Shown here: one piece after another, positions 1-5,773 of the stretch
Position numbering within the stretch: position 1 is the first letter of the stretch
Layout: each line of letters opens with the position of its first letter
Source of the DNA: Bacteroidota bacterium
GTDB lineage: Bacteria; Bacteroidota; Ignavibacteria; Ignavibacteriales; Ignavibacteriaceae
Assembly (NCBI GenBank): GCA_023433685.1
Contig: JAEYUD010000085.1
Coordinates: 1-6,150, forward strand
Length of the DNA: 6,150 bases
Reading direction: 5' to 3'
The notes under the pieces: generated by a model
What the model was told of the DNA's origin: nothing
Seen by the model: the letters and a program-made list of their open reading frames with translations, nothing else
The model's database searches: none
Made by a program: the position numbers and the translations under genes

Positions 1-240
1 GGGAAGAATGAATGGTATGTCGGAGGAATTACCGATGAGAACGACAGGATAATGGAGATCAATTTCGATTTCCTCCCGGCGGGGAAGACTTTCACCGCTA
101 CTTTTTACACCGATGCCCCCGACGCGAGCTGGGACATTAACCCGATGAAGTATAGCATCGAGACCAAAAAGGTTGACTCGACCACAAAGATCAAGGTGAA
201 GCTTGCCCGTTCGGGTGGCGTTGCCGTTAGCGTAAAATAG
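1..240 (+). CDS. Glycoside hydrolase family 97-type enzyme, C-terminal fragment (5' end outside window)
   Basis: Reading frame 1 is open from the first base to the TAG at 238-240, giving the last 79 residues of a larger protein; the ATG at 52 is internal, not a start. The segment begins GKNEWYVGGITDENDR, continues with a 'FDFLPAGKTFTATFYTDAPDA' type stretch and ends in a short beta-rich tail with 'KVDSTTKIKVKLA' and 'SGG'. This pattern (WYVGGIT, FLPAGK, YxDxPDA, final LAxxGG) is that of the C-terminal beta-sandwich of GH97 enzymes, the SusB-like alpha-glucosidases and alpha-galactosidases of Bacteroidota, which act in the periplasm on oligosaccharides. The catalytic (beta/alpha)8 barrel lies upstream and is not visible, so neither substrate nor retaining versus inverting mechanism can be judged. 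The usual final motif GGG is SGG here, a minor change. The family call rests on remembered motif resemblance. Confidence 0.75.
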   Translation, partial: GKNEWYVGGITDENDRIMEINFDFLPAGKTFTATFYTDAPDASWDINPMKYSIETKKVDSTTKIKVKLARSGGVAVSVK

Positions 241-255
241 GGGAGAGAAGGGTTT

Positions 256-303
256 GGCGTGTGGTCCGCCCGGATCACACGCCGTTTGAATTTAGTTTTT
301 TTT
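256..303 (+). terminator. Probable intrinsic terminator of the GH97 gene
   Basis: A 12-bp stem (256-267 with 272-283, one G-U pair) closes a 4-nt GCCC loop. It starts 16 nt after the GH97 stop codon and is followed by a moderately T-rich stretch ending in eight T at 296-303. The T run is not directly next to the stem, so efficiency is uncertain. The T run doubles as the AAA AAA Lys codons at the 3' end of the convergent esterase gene. On the minus strand the hairpin is followed by no T tract, so it is unlikely to be a good terminator for the esterase. Confidence 0.6.
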
Positions 304-990
304 GTGCTGCAGCAGCCACTTGTAGATTTCAGGGTTCGAGTAGGTCGCGTCCCACGCGTTATGGTTGCCCCCTTCGTAAGTGGTTAATATCGCTTCGATG
401 CCGCATCTTTTTGTTGCCTCTATCATTTTTATAGATTCAGATATCGGCACCACATCATCCTTGTCGCCATGAAAAGCCCATGTTGGCACTCCACCCGTTT
501 CGCATATCCGGTGTGGGAGTCCGCCGCCGCAGACGGGGATGATCGCGGCGATCCTTTCGGGGGCTTCGAGAGCCATCGACCATGTACCGTAGCCTCCCAT
601 GCTGAGGCCTGTTACATAGATCCGTGATTTATCGACGCGGTACTCCTTTTCGATATGGTCGAGGAGGGCAACAAGCTCCTCGCCTCGCCACCATTTCCCC
701 TCTTTGCATTGGGGTGCTACAACGATGAAGGGGAATTTTTCACCCTTTTCGATGTGCTTCGGCACACCGTGGATTTTCACTTTGTTAAGATCGTCGCCCC
801 TCTCGCCCGAACCGTGAAGGAAGATAAGAAGTGGCCACTCCTCTTTTGAGGTTTCATACCCGTCGGGGAGGTAGAGTAGATAGTCATACGAGACAGCCCT
901 TTCAATTTTCCCTTCGAATTTTTGCGGTTTCATTATCTGTGCTGACATTGATATTGATAATAAAATGAATGGTAGAAGTAAATATTTCAT
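292..990 (-). CDS. Secreted alpha/beta-hydrolase esterase (predicted peptidase / CE1-like)
   Basis: This 232-residue protein has a short N-terminal signal peptide (hydrophobic residues 3-15, then SMSAQ, with likely cleavage after Ala17) followed by a single compact alpha/beta-hydrolase domain. Visible catalytic elements are the oxyanion-hole segment HGSGERG at 59-65, the nucleophile elbow GLSMGG at 128-133 with Ser130, the acid in HGDKDDVVP at 174-182 (best candidate Asp178), and His210 in GGNHNAW. The order and spacing match the group often annotated as 'predicted peptidase' or phospholipase/carboxylesterase, related to carbohydrate-esterase family 1 and PHB-depolymerase-like enzymes. It probably hydrolyses ester bonds in the periplasm or outside the cell; the substrate is unknown. 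A position beside a GH97 enzyme would fit removal of acyl or feruloyl groups from polysaccharide, but the genes are convergent, so the link is weak. A Shine-Dalgarno AGGAAA lies 8 nt before the ATG. All catalytic residues are present and nothing suggests decay. Confidence 0.85.
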   Translation of the reverse strand: MKYLLLPFILLSISMSAQIMKPQKFEGKIERAVSYDYLLYLPDGYETSKEEWPLLIFLHGSGERGDDLNKVKIHGVPKHIEKGEKFPFIVVAPQCKEGKWWRGEELVALLDHIEKEYRVDKSRIYVTGLSMGGYGTWSMALEAPERIAAIIPVCGGGLPHRICETGGVPTWAFHGDKDDVVPISESIKMIEATKRCGIEAILTTYEGGNHNAWDATYSNPEIYKWLLQHKKN

Positions 991-998
991 TTAGATTA

Positions 999-1004
999 TT
1001 TCCT
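999..1004 (-). promoter_or_regulatory. Ribosome binding site of the esterase gene
   Basis: On the minus strand AGGAAA ends 8 nt before the ATG at 990-988. It supports this start, from which the signal peptide is complete. I found no convincing promoter motif in the rest of the gap (1005-1072). Confidence 0.6.
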
Positions 1005-1072
1005 GTTAATTATCAGGTAAAATTAATGAAATTATGGCGAAATTGATATCCGGGGGTGGGGAGTTTTAAATT

Positions 1073-1105
1073 AAAAAACGGCCGCTCAGAAGCAGAGCGA
1101 CCGTT
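1073..1105 (-). terminator. Intrinsic terminator of the Spy-like gene
   Basis: An 11-bp stem (1077-1087 with 1095-1105, one G-U pair in the minus-strand RNA) closes a 7-nt loop. On the minus strand the 3' arm runs into a U tract (six A at 1073-1078 on the plus strand). It lies 27 nt past the stop codon at 1132-1134. It separates this gene from the esterase gene further along the same strand, so the two are probably separate transcripts. Confidence 0.85.
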
Positions 1106-1131
1106 CATATCATCCGATCAGGAGGATTTTT

Positions 1132-1653
1132 TTATTTGTTCAGGCAGCGGCCGTCGCGGAAACCTCTTCCGTTACCACGACCCATCCCTCTGCCGTATCC
1201 ATCTTTGAAGCCTTTGTGGAAGCCCTTGCCGTAGCCCATCCCTTTCCCACCACCGGGTCTGTCAGCCTTGAATTTATTCCATACTGCTTTCTGATCCTTG
1301 TCGAGCAGGTCATAAACATCCATCTGGTGGTTTGCTCTTGAAGTTTGAAGTGCTTCCCTTGCCTTGCCGAGTTTGGCTGTAAGGGCAAGGTATTCAGCCC
1401 TCGTGTAGTCACCCTTCGAGAGGAGCTGTTTCATTTCGAGCCGTGTTTTAGCCAGGTCGCTCCTCAGGTCGATCATCTTCTTCTGGTGTTCGAGCCTGAG
1501 GGCTTCGATCTTTGTTTCCTGGTCTTTTGTCAGTTTCAGATCATCGAGGCATTTACCCGGTCCGGGACAGCCGCCACCCGGTTGTGCCGAAACAACGCCG
1601 GAAAGAAGCAATACCAGGCCAAGCATAAAGCTGATCATCGTGATTCGTTTCAT
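1132..1653 (-). CDS. Exported Spy/CpxP/ZraP-like LTxxQ protein with Gly-rich tail
   Basis: This is a 173-residue protein when started at the ATG at 1653-1651. A 12-nt longer start at 1665 exists, but only the inner ATG has a Shine-Dalgarno (GGAGAG) and a normal signal-peptide n-region, MKR. The signal peptide runs to about Ala23 (VVSA, then Q). The mature part is mostly helical and charged: a first LTxxQ-type motif LTKDQ at 41-45, a helix rich in Lys, Arg and Glu to about 80, and a second motif LLDKDQKAVW at 116-125. Two such motifs around helices are the hallmark of the periplasmic Spy/CpxP/ZraP superfamily, which act as chaperones or metal-responsive sensors. The last 40 residues (134-173) are a low-complexity tail of Gly with Lys, Arg, Phe, Tyr and a His. 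Three Cys (29, 35, 170) could form a disulfide or bind metal; that is speculation. It is divergent from the ECF sigma operon, whose third gene belongs to the same superfamily. Confidence 0.82.
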   Translation of the reverse strand: MKRITMISFMLGLVLLLSGVVSAQPGGGCPGPGKCLDDLKLTKDQETKIEALRLEHQKKMIDLRSDLAKTRLEMKQLLSKGDYTRAEYLALTAKLGKAREALQTSRANHQMDVYDLLDKDQKAVWNKFKADRPGGGKGMGYGKGFHKGFKDGYGRGMGRGNGRGFRDGRCLNK

Positions 1654-1657
1654 TGTA

Positions 1658-1663
1658 CTCTCC
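1658..1663 (-). promoter_or_regulatory. Start-deciding ribosome binding site of the Spy-like gene
   Basis: On the minus strand GGAGAG ends 4 nt before the ATG at 1653-1651. It overlaps the other candidate ATG at 1665-1663, which itself has only A/T-rich sequence before it. This chooses the 173-residue start. Confidence 0.7.
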
Positions 1664-1700
1664 ATTTTTTGGTTAAGAATTTTTTCGCTTTCTGCAACTG

Positions 1701-1729
1701 TGACAGCACGCCGGGCGGGTTGGGTTTAA
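1701..1729 (-). promoter_or_regulatory. Predicted ECF-type promoter for the Spy-like gene
   Basis: On the minus strand the sequence reads TTAAACC (1729-1723), 15 nt, GCTGTCA (1707-1701). The same pair of 7-mers, 14 nt apart, occurs on the plus strand before the ECF sigma gene. The AAC and GTC cores have the form of -35 and -10 elements used by many ECF sigma factors. A start about 8 nt downstream would give a leader of roughly 40 nt carrying the GGAGAG site. The assignment to the adjacent sigma factor is inference. Confidence 0.6.
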
Positions 1730-1748
1730 AGGGGCGGGAATATTTTTG
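1720..1748 (+). promoter_or_regulatory. Possible housekeeping promoter for the ECF operon
   Basis: TATTTTTG at 1741-1748 fits the Bacteroidota -7 consensus TAnnTTTG, with TTG at 1720-1722 and an 18-nt spacer, slightly short for the usual 19-21. It would give a leader of about 85 nt to the sigma gene. In a T-rich intergenic stretch a chance match is quite possible. Confidence 0.3.
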
Positions 1749-1785
1749 CCGGCAGCAATTCACTCCTTATTTTCTTATATTTAGA

Positions 1786-1813
1786 TTAAACCAAATGGAA
1801 TGTTTGGCTGTCA
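1786..1813 (+). promoter_or_regulatory. Predicted ECF-type promoter of the sigma/anti-sigma operon
   Basis: TTAAACC (1786-1792), 14 nt, GCTGTCA (1807-1813), 27 nt before the sigma-factor ATG. It is a near-exact copy, facing the other way, of the element at 1701-1729 on the minus strand. AAC to GTC core spacing is 18 nt here and 19 nt in the partner. It is interpreted as the autoregulated promoter of the ECF sigma factor. Confidence 0.6.
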
Positions 1814-1840
1814 AACACGCAGATCGAACAACAGAAATTA

Positions 1841-2425
1841 ATGAGCGACGAAGAATTAGTAAAAAGATTCCTTAATGGAGAGGAATCGGCATTTAACCAG
1901 CTGGCACGGAAGTATCAGCAGAAGATCTACTGGCACGCGAGACGCCTGACCGGTAACCACTTCGATGCTGATGACATTCTTCAGGAAGTGCTGATGGTAA
2001 TGTACAGCAAGCTGAAAGACTACAAGTTCGAGTCGTCGCTTTACACCTGGATCTTTAAAATAACATACACGCGGTCGCTGAATCTGATAAACAAGAACAA
2101 ACTGAAAAAGTTTTTCTCGATAGGGGATGAAGAGACACCCGAGATCAGCGGGGATGAAGATGTGGCGCGCGATGTCGAGAACCGCGAAAAGCTGAGACTG
2201 CTCGACAAGATATTAAAGGAGCTGCCGGTGAAGCAGAGAGAGGTTTTTATTATGCGACACTTCGACGAGTTGAGCTATGAAGAGATCTCCGAAATTACGG
2301 GAAAAAGCACCGGCGGGCTTAAGGCAAATTATTTTCACGCTTTGAATAAAGTAACTTCTCTTATGGAGAAAGAGTATGGAAAAAAAGAGACGGATCTTCG
2401 AGTACTTGGACGCCAGGCAGGGTAA
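1841..2425 (+). CDS. ECF-family RNA polymerase sigma factor (sigma-70 family, regions 2 and 4 only)
   Basis: This 194-residue protein has the two-domain layout of group IV (ECF) sigma factors. Sigma2 covers about 8-88: the core-binding helix with DADDILQEVLMVMY at 42-55, then the -10 recognition part with FESSLYTWIFKITYTRSLNLI at roughly 63-83. An acidic linker follows (93-116, rich in Asp and Glu). Sigma4 covers about 120-176: LPVKQREVFIMRHFDELSYEEIS, then the recognition helix in STGGLKANYFHALNKV at 156-171, which should contact the -35 element. There is no sigma1.1 or sigma3. No Shine-Dalgarno precedes the ATG; the upstream bases are A-rich, which is common in Bacteroidota. The next gene starts inside the last 50 nt of this one, the usual sign of a co-translated anti-sigma partner. 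It is probably held inactive at the membrane and released by an envelope signal, and it probably activates its own operon and the divergent Spy-like gene through the repeated promoter element. Confidence 0.93.
   Translation: MSDEELVKRFLNGEESAFNQLARKYQQKIYWHARRLTGNHFDADDILQEVLMVMYSKLKDYKFESSLYTWIFKITYTRSLNLINKNKLKKFFSIGDEETPEISGDEDVARDVENREKLRLLDKILKELPVKQREVFIMRHFDELSYEEISEITGKSTGGLKANYFHALNKVTSLMEKEYGKKETDLRVLGRQAG
2365..2369 (+). promoter_or_regulatory. Ribosome binding site of the anti-sigma-like gene, inside the sigma gene
   Basis: GGAGA lies 6 nt before the ATG at 2376-2378, within the sigma-factor coding sequence. It supports the overlapping start and allows translation independent of, or coupled to, the sigma gene. 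Confidence 0.6.
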
Positions 2426-3080
2426 CACCGGCACTGACGCGTTCGAGGCGGATCTAAAACAAGATGACGCGCTTTATAGCGAGTACCTCTCGGTGAAAGA
2501 GTCGCTGGCAAAGTTTAACGCCCTCGCGGAAGTGGAGCCCGATAACGGCTACTTCGAGAGTGTGGTCCCCCGGTTCAGGGAGAGGCTCGAGGCGAAACGG
2601 TCGCGCTCTGTGGCACCCCTCTTCTGGAAGCTGGGTGGTGCCATTGCCGTGCCCGCGATGGCTGTAACGCTTTTCATCACGCACCCGTGGAACGGTGACC
2701 CCACGCAACCTGTGGTAAATCAGCCCTCTGTTGAAGTGGCAGTGATTCAGCCTGAAACCCCGGATGTAAATGAACCGGCTAAAGTTGAGGCTGTTGCTGA
2801 AACAAGAACCGCGAGGGCTTTACCCGTTAGAAACCCGGTATTTATAGATGCTGATAAAGAAGAGCTTTTGCTGAACAGTGAAGACCTTACGGGTGATGAG
2901 TCGCTCATCAGTTCGCACGCGAACTTTGATGATGTCTATTCATCGCTTCTCGGCCTTGATAAAGCAACCCTCGCGACGGCGGTGGAGTCATACGGCATTA
3001 CACTTGATGAACTCGCCGCGAACCTTACAGATGAAGATATTCAGAAACTTTCAGAGACACTAACCCCCTTAGACAATTGA
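2376..3080 (+). CDS. Putative membrane anti-sigma factor (non-zinc type)
   Basis: This 234-residue protein overlaps the sigma gene by 50 nt in another frame. Three parts can be seen: a charged N-terminal cytoplasmic region (1-81), with a YFESVVPRFRERLEAKR stretch just before the membrane; one hydrophobic segment at about 82-102 (LFWKLGGAIAVPAMAVTLFI); and an acidic, probably periplasmic part (104-234), first Pro/Val/Glu-rich and low in complexity (111-145), then with helical segments and a C-terminal helix-rich tail around YGITLDELAANLTDEDIQKL. Topology and operon position are those of a single-pass anti-sigma factor that would sequester the ECF sigma with its N-terminal region. No cysteine occurs anywhere, so the HxxxCxxC zinc motif of ZAS-type anti-sigma factors is absent. 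The function is inferred from context; I do not recognise a named family. The stop codon is 8 nt before the ATG of the next gene, suggesting translational coupling. Confidence 0.72.
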   Translation: MEKKRRIFEYLDARQGNTGTDAFEADLKQDDALYSEYLSVKESLAKFNALAEVEPDNGYFESVVPRFRERLEAKRSRSVAPLFWKLGGAIAVPAMAVTLFITHPWNGDPTQPVVNQPSVEVAVIQPETPDVNEPAKVEAVAETRTARALPVRNPVFIDADKEELLLNSEDLTGDESLISSHANFDDVYSSLLGLDKATLATAVESYGITLDELAANLTDEDIQKLSETLTPLDN

Positions 3081-3088
3081 GACATACC

Positions 3089-3577
3089 ATGAGAACAGTG
3101 ATCTTAATATTTGCATTTTTATTCATCCTCGACGCGAGCGGCTTAGCCCAGCCGGGGCCCGGCCCGGGAGGCGGCAGAGGCAAACACAGAAACCGCGGCG
3201 GTGAGCCGGGGAAGAAGCTTGAGCAGCTCGAGAAGGTGAAGCTTATCGAGTACCTGAACCTCGATGAGGAGACGATGGTGAAGCTCTTCACCCGGAGGAA
3301 CGACCACCGTAAACTGATGGATGACCGGAACGACGCTGCTGATGAGATAATTGATCAGCTGGAAGACCTGATCGATGACAACAAAGACGGCAGCAAGAAC
3401 GCCGAACTTACCGCCATGATCGCGAAATTCAACACGCACATGGAAGAGACACAGAGGCTACAGCGGGGGTTCCTGACATCCCTTTCCGATATCCTTCCGC
3501 CTGAAGCTTTGGCCAAATACATCGTATTTGAGCGGAATTTCAGGAAAGAGTTGAGAGAATTGTTGCGAAAAGATTGA
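3089..3577 (+). CDS. Exported Spy/CnrX-like periplasmic heavy-metal-sensor family protein
   Basis: This is a 162-residue protein from the ATG at 3089. A TTG at 3077, overlapping the previous stop, would add four residues, but ATG gives a normal signal peptide (hydrophobic 3-14, likely cleavage after Ala20, LAQ). A Pro/Gly-rich basic linker follows (22-42), then a helical domain: YLNLDEETMVKLFTRRNDHR at 55-74 as the first LTxxQ-like helix, an acidic helix to about 100, a helix at about 103-130, and DILPPEALAKYIVFERNFRKELRE at 134-157. The last segment matches the '(v)LtPeQrAkyllFerkFrrel' ending common to Spy/CpxP/CnrX-like 'periplasmic heavy metal sensor' proteins. As third gene of the sigma/anti-sigma operon it is the likely periplasmic sensor or modulator of the anti-sigma protein, by analogy with CnrX. 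It has no Cys and only three His (33, 73, 117), so metal binding is not demonstrated. Confidence 0.78.
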   Translation: MRTVILIFAFLFILDASGLAQPGPGPGGGRGKHRNRGGEPGKKLEQLEKVKLIEYLNLDEETMVKLFTRRNDHRKLMDDRNDAADEIIDQLEDLIDDNKDGSKNAELTAMIAKFNTHMEETQRLQRGFLTSLSDILPPEALAKYIVFERNFRKELRELLRKD

Positions 3578-3585
3578 GTCACCTC

Positions 3586-3616
3586 TTGCATGGAATTGAA
3601 AAAAGCCTTAAATTTG
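3586..3616 (+). promoter_or_regulatory. Bacteroidota-type promoter of tRNA-Leu
   Basis: TTG at 3586-3588, a 20-nt spacer and TAAATTTG at 3609-3616 match the -33/-7 consensus of the Bacteroidota primary sigma factor (TTG, 19-21 nt, TAnnTTTG). Transcription would begin around 3621-3624, leaving a leader of only about 6-9 nt before the mature tRNA. It lies just after the stop codon of the operon, with no terminator hairpin between. Confidence 0.6.
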
Positions 3617-3629
3617 TAGTCTAATTTCT

Positions 3630-3714
<85 letters not shown>

Positions 3715-3722
3715 GAAATTAC

Positions 3723-3754
3723 AAAGGCTGCCTTGAAAGAGGCAGCCTTTTTTT
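3723..3754 (+). terminator. Strong intrinsic terminator after tRNA-Leu
   Basis: AAAGGCTGCCTT pairs with GAGGCAGCCTTT (3723-3734 with 3739-3750, including a U-G pair next to the loop) around a GAAA loop, followed by a run of seven T (3748-3754). As no terminator is visible between the sigma operon and the tRNA, it may serve both transcripts. Confidence 0.9.
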
Positions 3755-3776
3755 GTTTATATCGAGCCTGATGGTT

Positions 3777-3793
3777 ATGTTATATTATAACAT
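3777..3793. promoter_or_regulatory. 17-bp perfect palindrome upstream of the T9SS protein gene
   Basis: ATGTTATATTATAACAT is an 8-bp inverted repeat around one central base, ending 27 nt before the ATG at 3821. Its place in the promoter region would suit a dimeric regulator. The sequence is A/T-rich, so chance is possible, and no copy is visible before the downstream paralogue. I see no clear -33/-7 promoter in 3755-3820. Confidence 0.35.
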
Positions 3794-3820
3794 TAATTAT
3801 TTTATCTGTCGGTGCAAGTT

Positions 3821-5698
3821 ATGAAAAATAGAAAAAGAACAAGGCAACTCAGAAACAATAAAATTTCCTCCAATCGCTACGGCATTTCATCTCTTCTCAC
3901 TTTAATCATCTTTATAATCTTCCCGGTTTCAACTTCCGCTCAGGGCAATGAGTACTTTGTGCTGAATGAGACATACAATTCGGTATTTTACAACCGGACG
4001 ATCTCAACATGGGGAAATTCCAGCGCAGTTACCGAGAAATACATTGAAATGAAAGTGATGGATGACACCGTTGTAGGCGGGCAGAAATATTATGCTCTTA
4101 CCAAATCAATGTTCGGCCCTCTTGCGGGCGGTCCAACAGGATACTACAGAATGGGGGAGGATAACAAACTCTATTTGCTGGGCGGGGCAGGCGACCAACT
4201 CTTCCTCGACCTTTCCGATACTTCCCAGACCACTTTCTACGGCTTCACTACACATACAAGCGGAGCGTTACAGATCAGCAGAAGGCAGTCGATCCCCGGG
4301 CAGGAACTTGAGTTTAGTTTCGGTTATACCCCTTACTACGACAGGGTGAAATTATATTTTCAGAAAGGGAAGGGGTTTACAGCCCGCGATCACTATACAC
4401 CAAGTGCTCTTTCTTCATTTACTTCAACCTATTCTATCAGAGAGATATTCACCGTCAGGGGTCCGGGAGACACCCTGAGGTACACGCAGAATGCACCAAC
4501 GCATTTTCTTCAGAGGAAGCTCGACAGGATAACCGATTCTTCTTTTCTGGTTCAATTGGTGATCAGGCATCCTTATTCTCCTTTTATTGCCGCCAACTTG
4601 ACCCGGCACATTTACACTGATAAACTTTGGGTTGACTACAGATATTTTATACCCGGCGACACATCCGCTACCCGGACACTTGAATTCACCGAACCGAAGG
4701 ACACATTAGAAGTACACATTCCTGTTGATTCCGCTTATACCCGTCGGGGATATTCGCTGCAATACAAGTTCCGTGCAAAAACGAGGGAGCCCAACTCGAG
4801 GAGCAATGGTTTCCCGGCCAACGGCTCATGGCTGGCTGAATCATATAAAAATCCCGATACAGCTTTCGTAATGCTGCCGCGACAATCCTCAATTTCTTAC
4901 AAGAAATACAGGATCCGTCCGGGGATCGACACAGTAGCGGCGGGGCTTGAGACGCTCACGATCACCGGTGATACCATGGTGAGCGGCACGTTGTACAGGC
5001 AATATTATCTGGGCGGGCAGAAATATTTTGTGCAATATTCAATCACGGGTGCCGTGGCAAGATATTTTATGTACACCGGTACCGGCATGGTTGAAGTGGG
5101 GCTTGACTCGTTGCAGAAGTTTGTACAGAACACGGGTAGTTTCTGGAGGATGCCGGGTACAGGGCTCTCGTTTGTAACTGATTCCGTTTCCAAAGCCTTT
5201 GGTGTTTTGGGTGATATCAGGGTTTACACTTCCCAAACAGGAAGGGAATATCTGAAGACTCTCAGGGGTGTGGGTCCCGTTGAGTACCAGTACCGCGATC
5301 CCGCGGCGACGGGTGAAGTGTATGTTTACAACAAGGTTTACAAGATCATGGTTGACAGTGTGGTGGTTTACAGCAAGGATCAGAACAAGATATCACCCCT
5401 TTCAGTACTGCCGGCCGGCTTAAAGGTTTACCAGAATTTTCCAAATCCTGTTTCTTCCGGATCGCGGAACCAATTGGGTGAAACGGTGATCCGTTTTTAC
5501 TCACCGGATGAGGGGGAGGCGGAACTGACTATCTTCACCGGGATAGGTGAGAGAGTATACCAACAGAAGACGCGCGTTGTTGCCGCGAGTGAAAACCAAT
5601 TCATTATTGGCGATCTGGATCTTCCCTCGGGTGTTTATATTTACCGTATCACGGTGGGTGATAAAACCCAGACGAAAAAGATGCTTGTGGTGAGATGA
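3821..5698 (+). CDS. Secreted protein of unknown function with type IX secretion C-terminal sorting domain
   Basis: This 625-residue protein starts at ATG 3821; a GTG at 3812 is possible but less likely, because the downstream paralogue aligns gaplessly with the ATG-started form. A long basic n-region (2-19) and hydrophobic core (24-36) lead to cleavage after Ala40 (TSA, then Q). Residues 41-120 hold a module with EYF, TWG, DDTVVGGQKYYAL (81-93) and YRMGED (109-114). The middle (about 125-370) is Tyr/Thr/Ser-rich and looks beta-rich. A related module recurs at 381-400 (GDTMVSG, GGQKYF). Residues 530-625 form a T9SS sorting domain: LPAGLKVYQNFPNPV at 530-544, then an immunoglobulin-like strand pattern ending in LPSGVYIYRITVGDK and KKMLVVR. 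It should be exported by Sec, passed through the type IX system, and released or surface-anchored after removal of the C-terminal domain. No catalytic motif is recognised. Modules of the form 'DTxxxGxxYY' followed by YR are common in T9SS proteins of this phylum group. Confidence 0.88.
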   Translation: MKNRKRTRQLRNNKISSNRYGISSLLTLIIFIIFPVSTSAQGNEYFVLNETYNSVFYNRTISTWGNSSAVTEKYIEMKVMDDTVVGGQKYYALTKSMFGPLAGGPTGYYRMGEDNKLYLLGGAGDQLFLDLSDTSQTTFYGFTTHTSGALQISRRQSIPGQELEFSFGYTPYYDRVKLYFQKGKGFTARDHYTPSALSSFTSTYSIREIFTVRGPGDTLRYTQNAPTHFLQRKLDRITDSSFLVQLVIRHPYSPFIAANLTRHIYTDKLWVDYRYFIPGDTSATRTLEFTEPKDTLEVHIPVDSAYTRRGYSLQYKFRAKTREPNSRSNGFPANGSWLAESYKNPDTAFVMLPRQSSISYKKYRIRPGIDTVAAGLETLTITGDTMVSGTLYRQYYLGGQKYFVQYSITGAVARYFMYTGTGMVEVGLDSLQKFVQNTGSFWRMPGTGLSFVTDSVSKAFGVLGDIRVYTSQTGREYLKTLRGVGPVEYQYRDPAATGEVYVYNKVYKIMVDSVVVYSKDQNKISPLSVLPAGLKVYQNFPNPVSSGSRNQLGETVIRFYSPDEGEAELTIFTGIGERVYQQKTRVVAASENQFIIGDLDLPSGVYIYRITVGDKTQTKKMLVVR

Positions 5699-5733
5699 GA
5701 AACCATGGCACAGTTTTACCGGAATAATTTGAT

Positions 5734-5741
5734 TATATTTG
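5734..5741 (+). promoter_or_regulatory. Possible -7 promoter element of the downstream paralogue
   Basis: TATATTTG matches TAnnTTTG 32 nt before the ATG at 5774. The -33 element would fall on TTTT at 5714-5717, an imperfect TTG. No terminator hairpin is seen between the paralogues (5699-5773), so read-through from the upstream gene is also possible. Confidence 0.4.
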
Positions 5742-5773
5742 TTGAAGAGATCAATTTTACTTTAGAGTGAGTA

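Noticed and set aside
1345..1875. A 176-codon plus-strand open frame across the Spy-like gene and the divergent promoter region
   Set aside because: It lies antisense to a gene with signal peptide, LTxxQ motifs, ribosome binding site and terminator. Its own protein is Cys/Phe-rich with no recognisable domain, and it runs into the sigma gene in another frame.
2376..2700. Zinc-type (ZAS) anti-sigma domain in the second operon gene
   Set aside because: The protein contains no cysteine, so the HxxxCxxC motif cannot be present.
3789..3810. AAC-N16-GTC with CTGTC just before the first T9SS gene, resembling the ECF element
   Set aside because: The flanking bases differ (no TTAAACC, no GCTGTCA), the spacing is shorter, and the -10 core would leave only 10 nt to the start codon.
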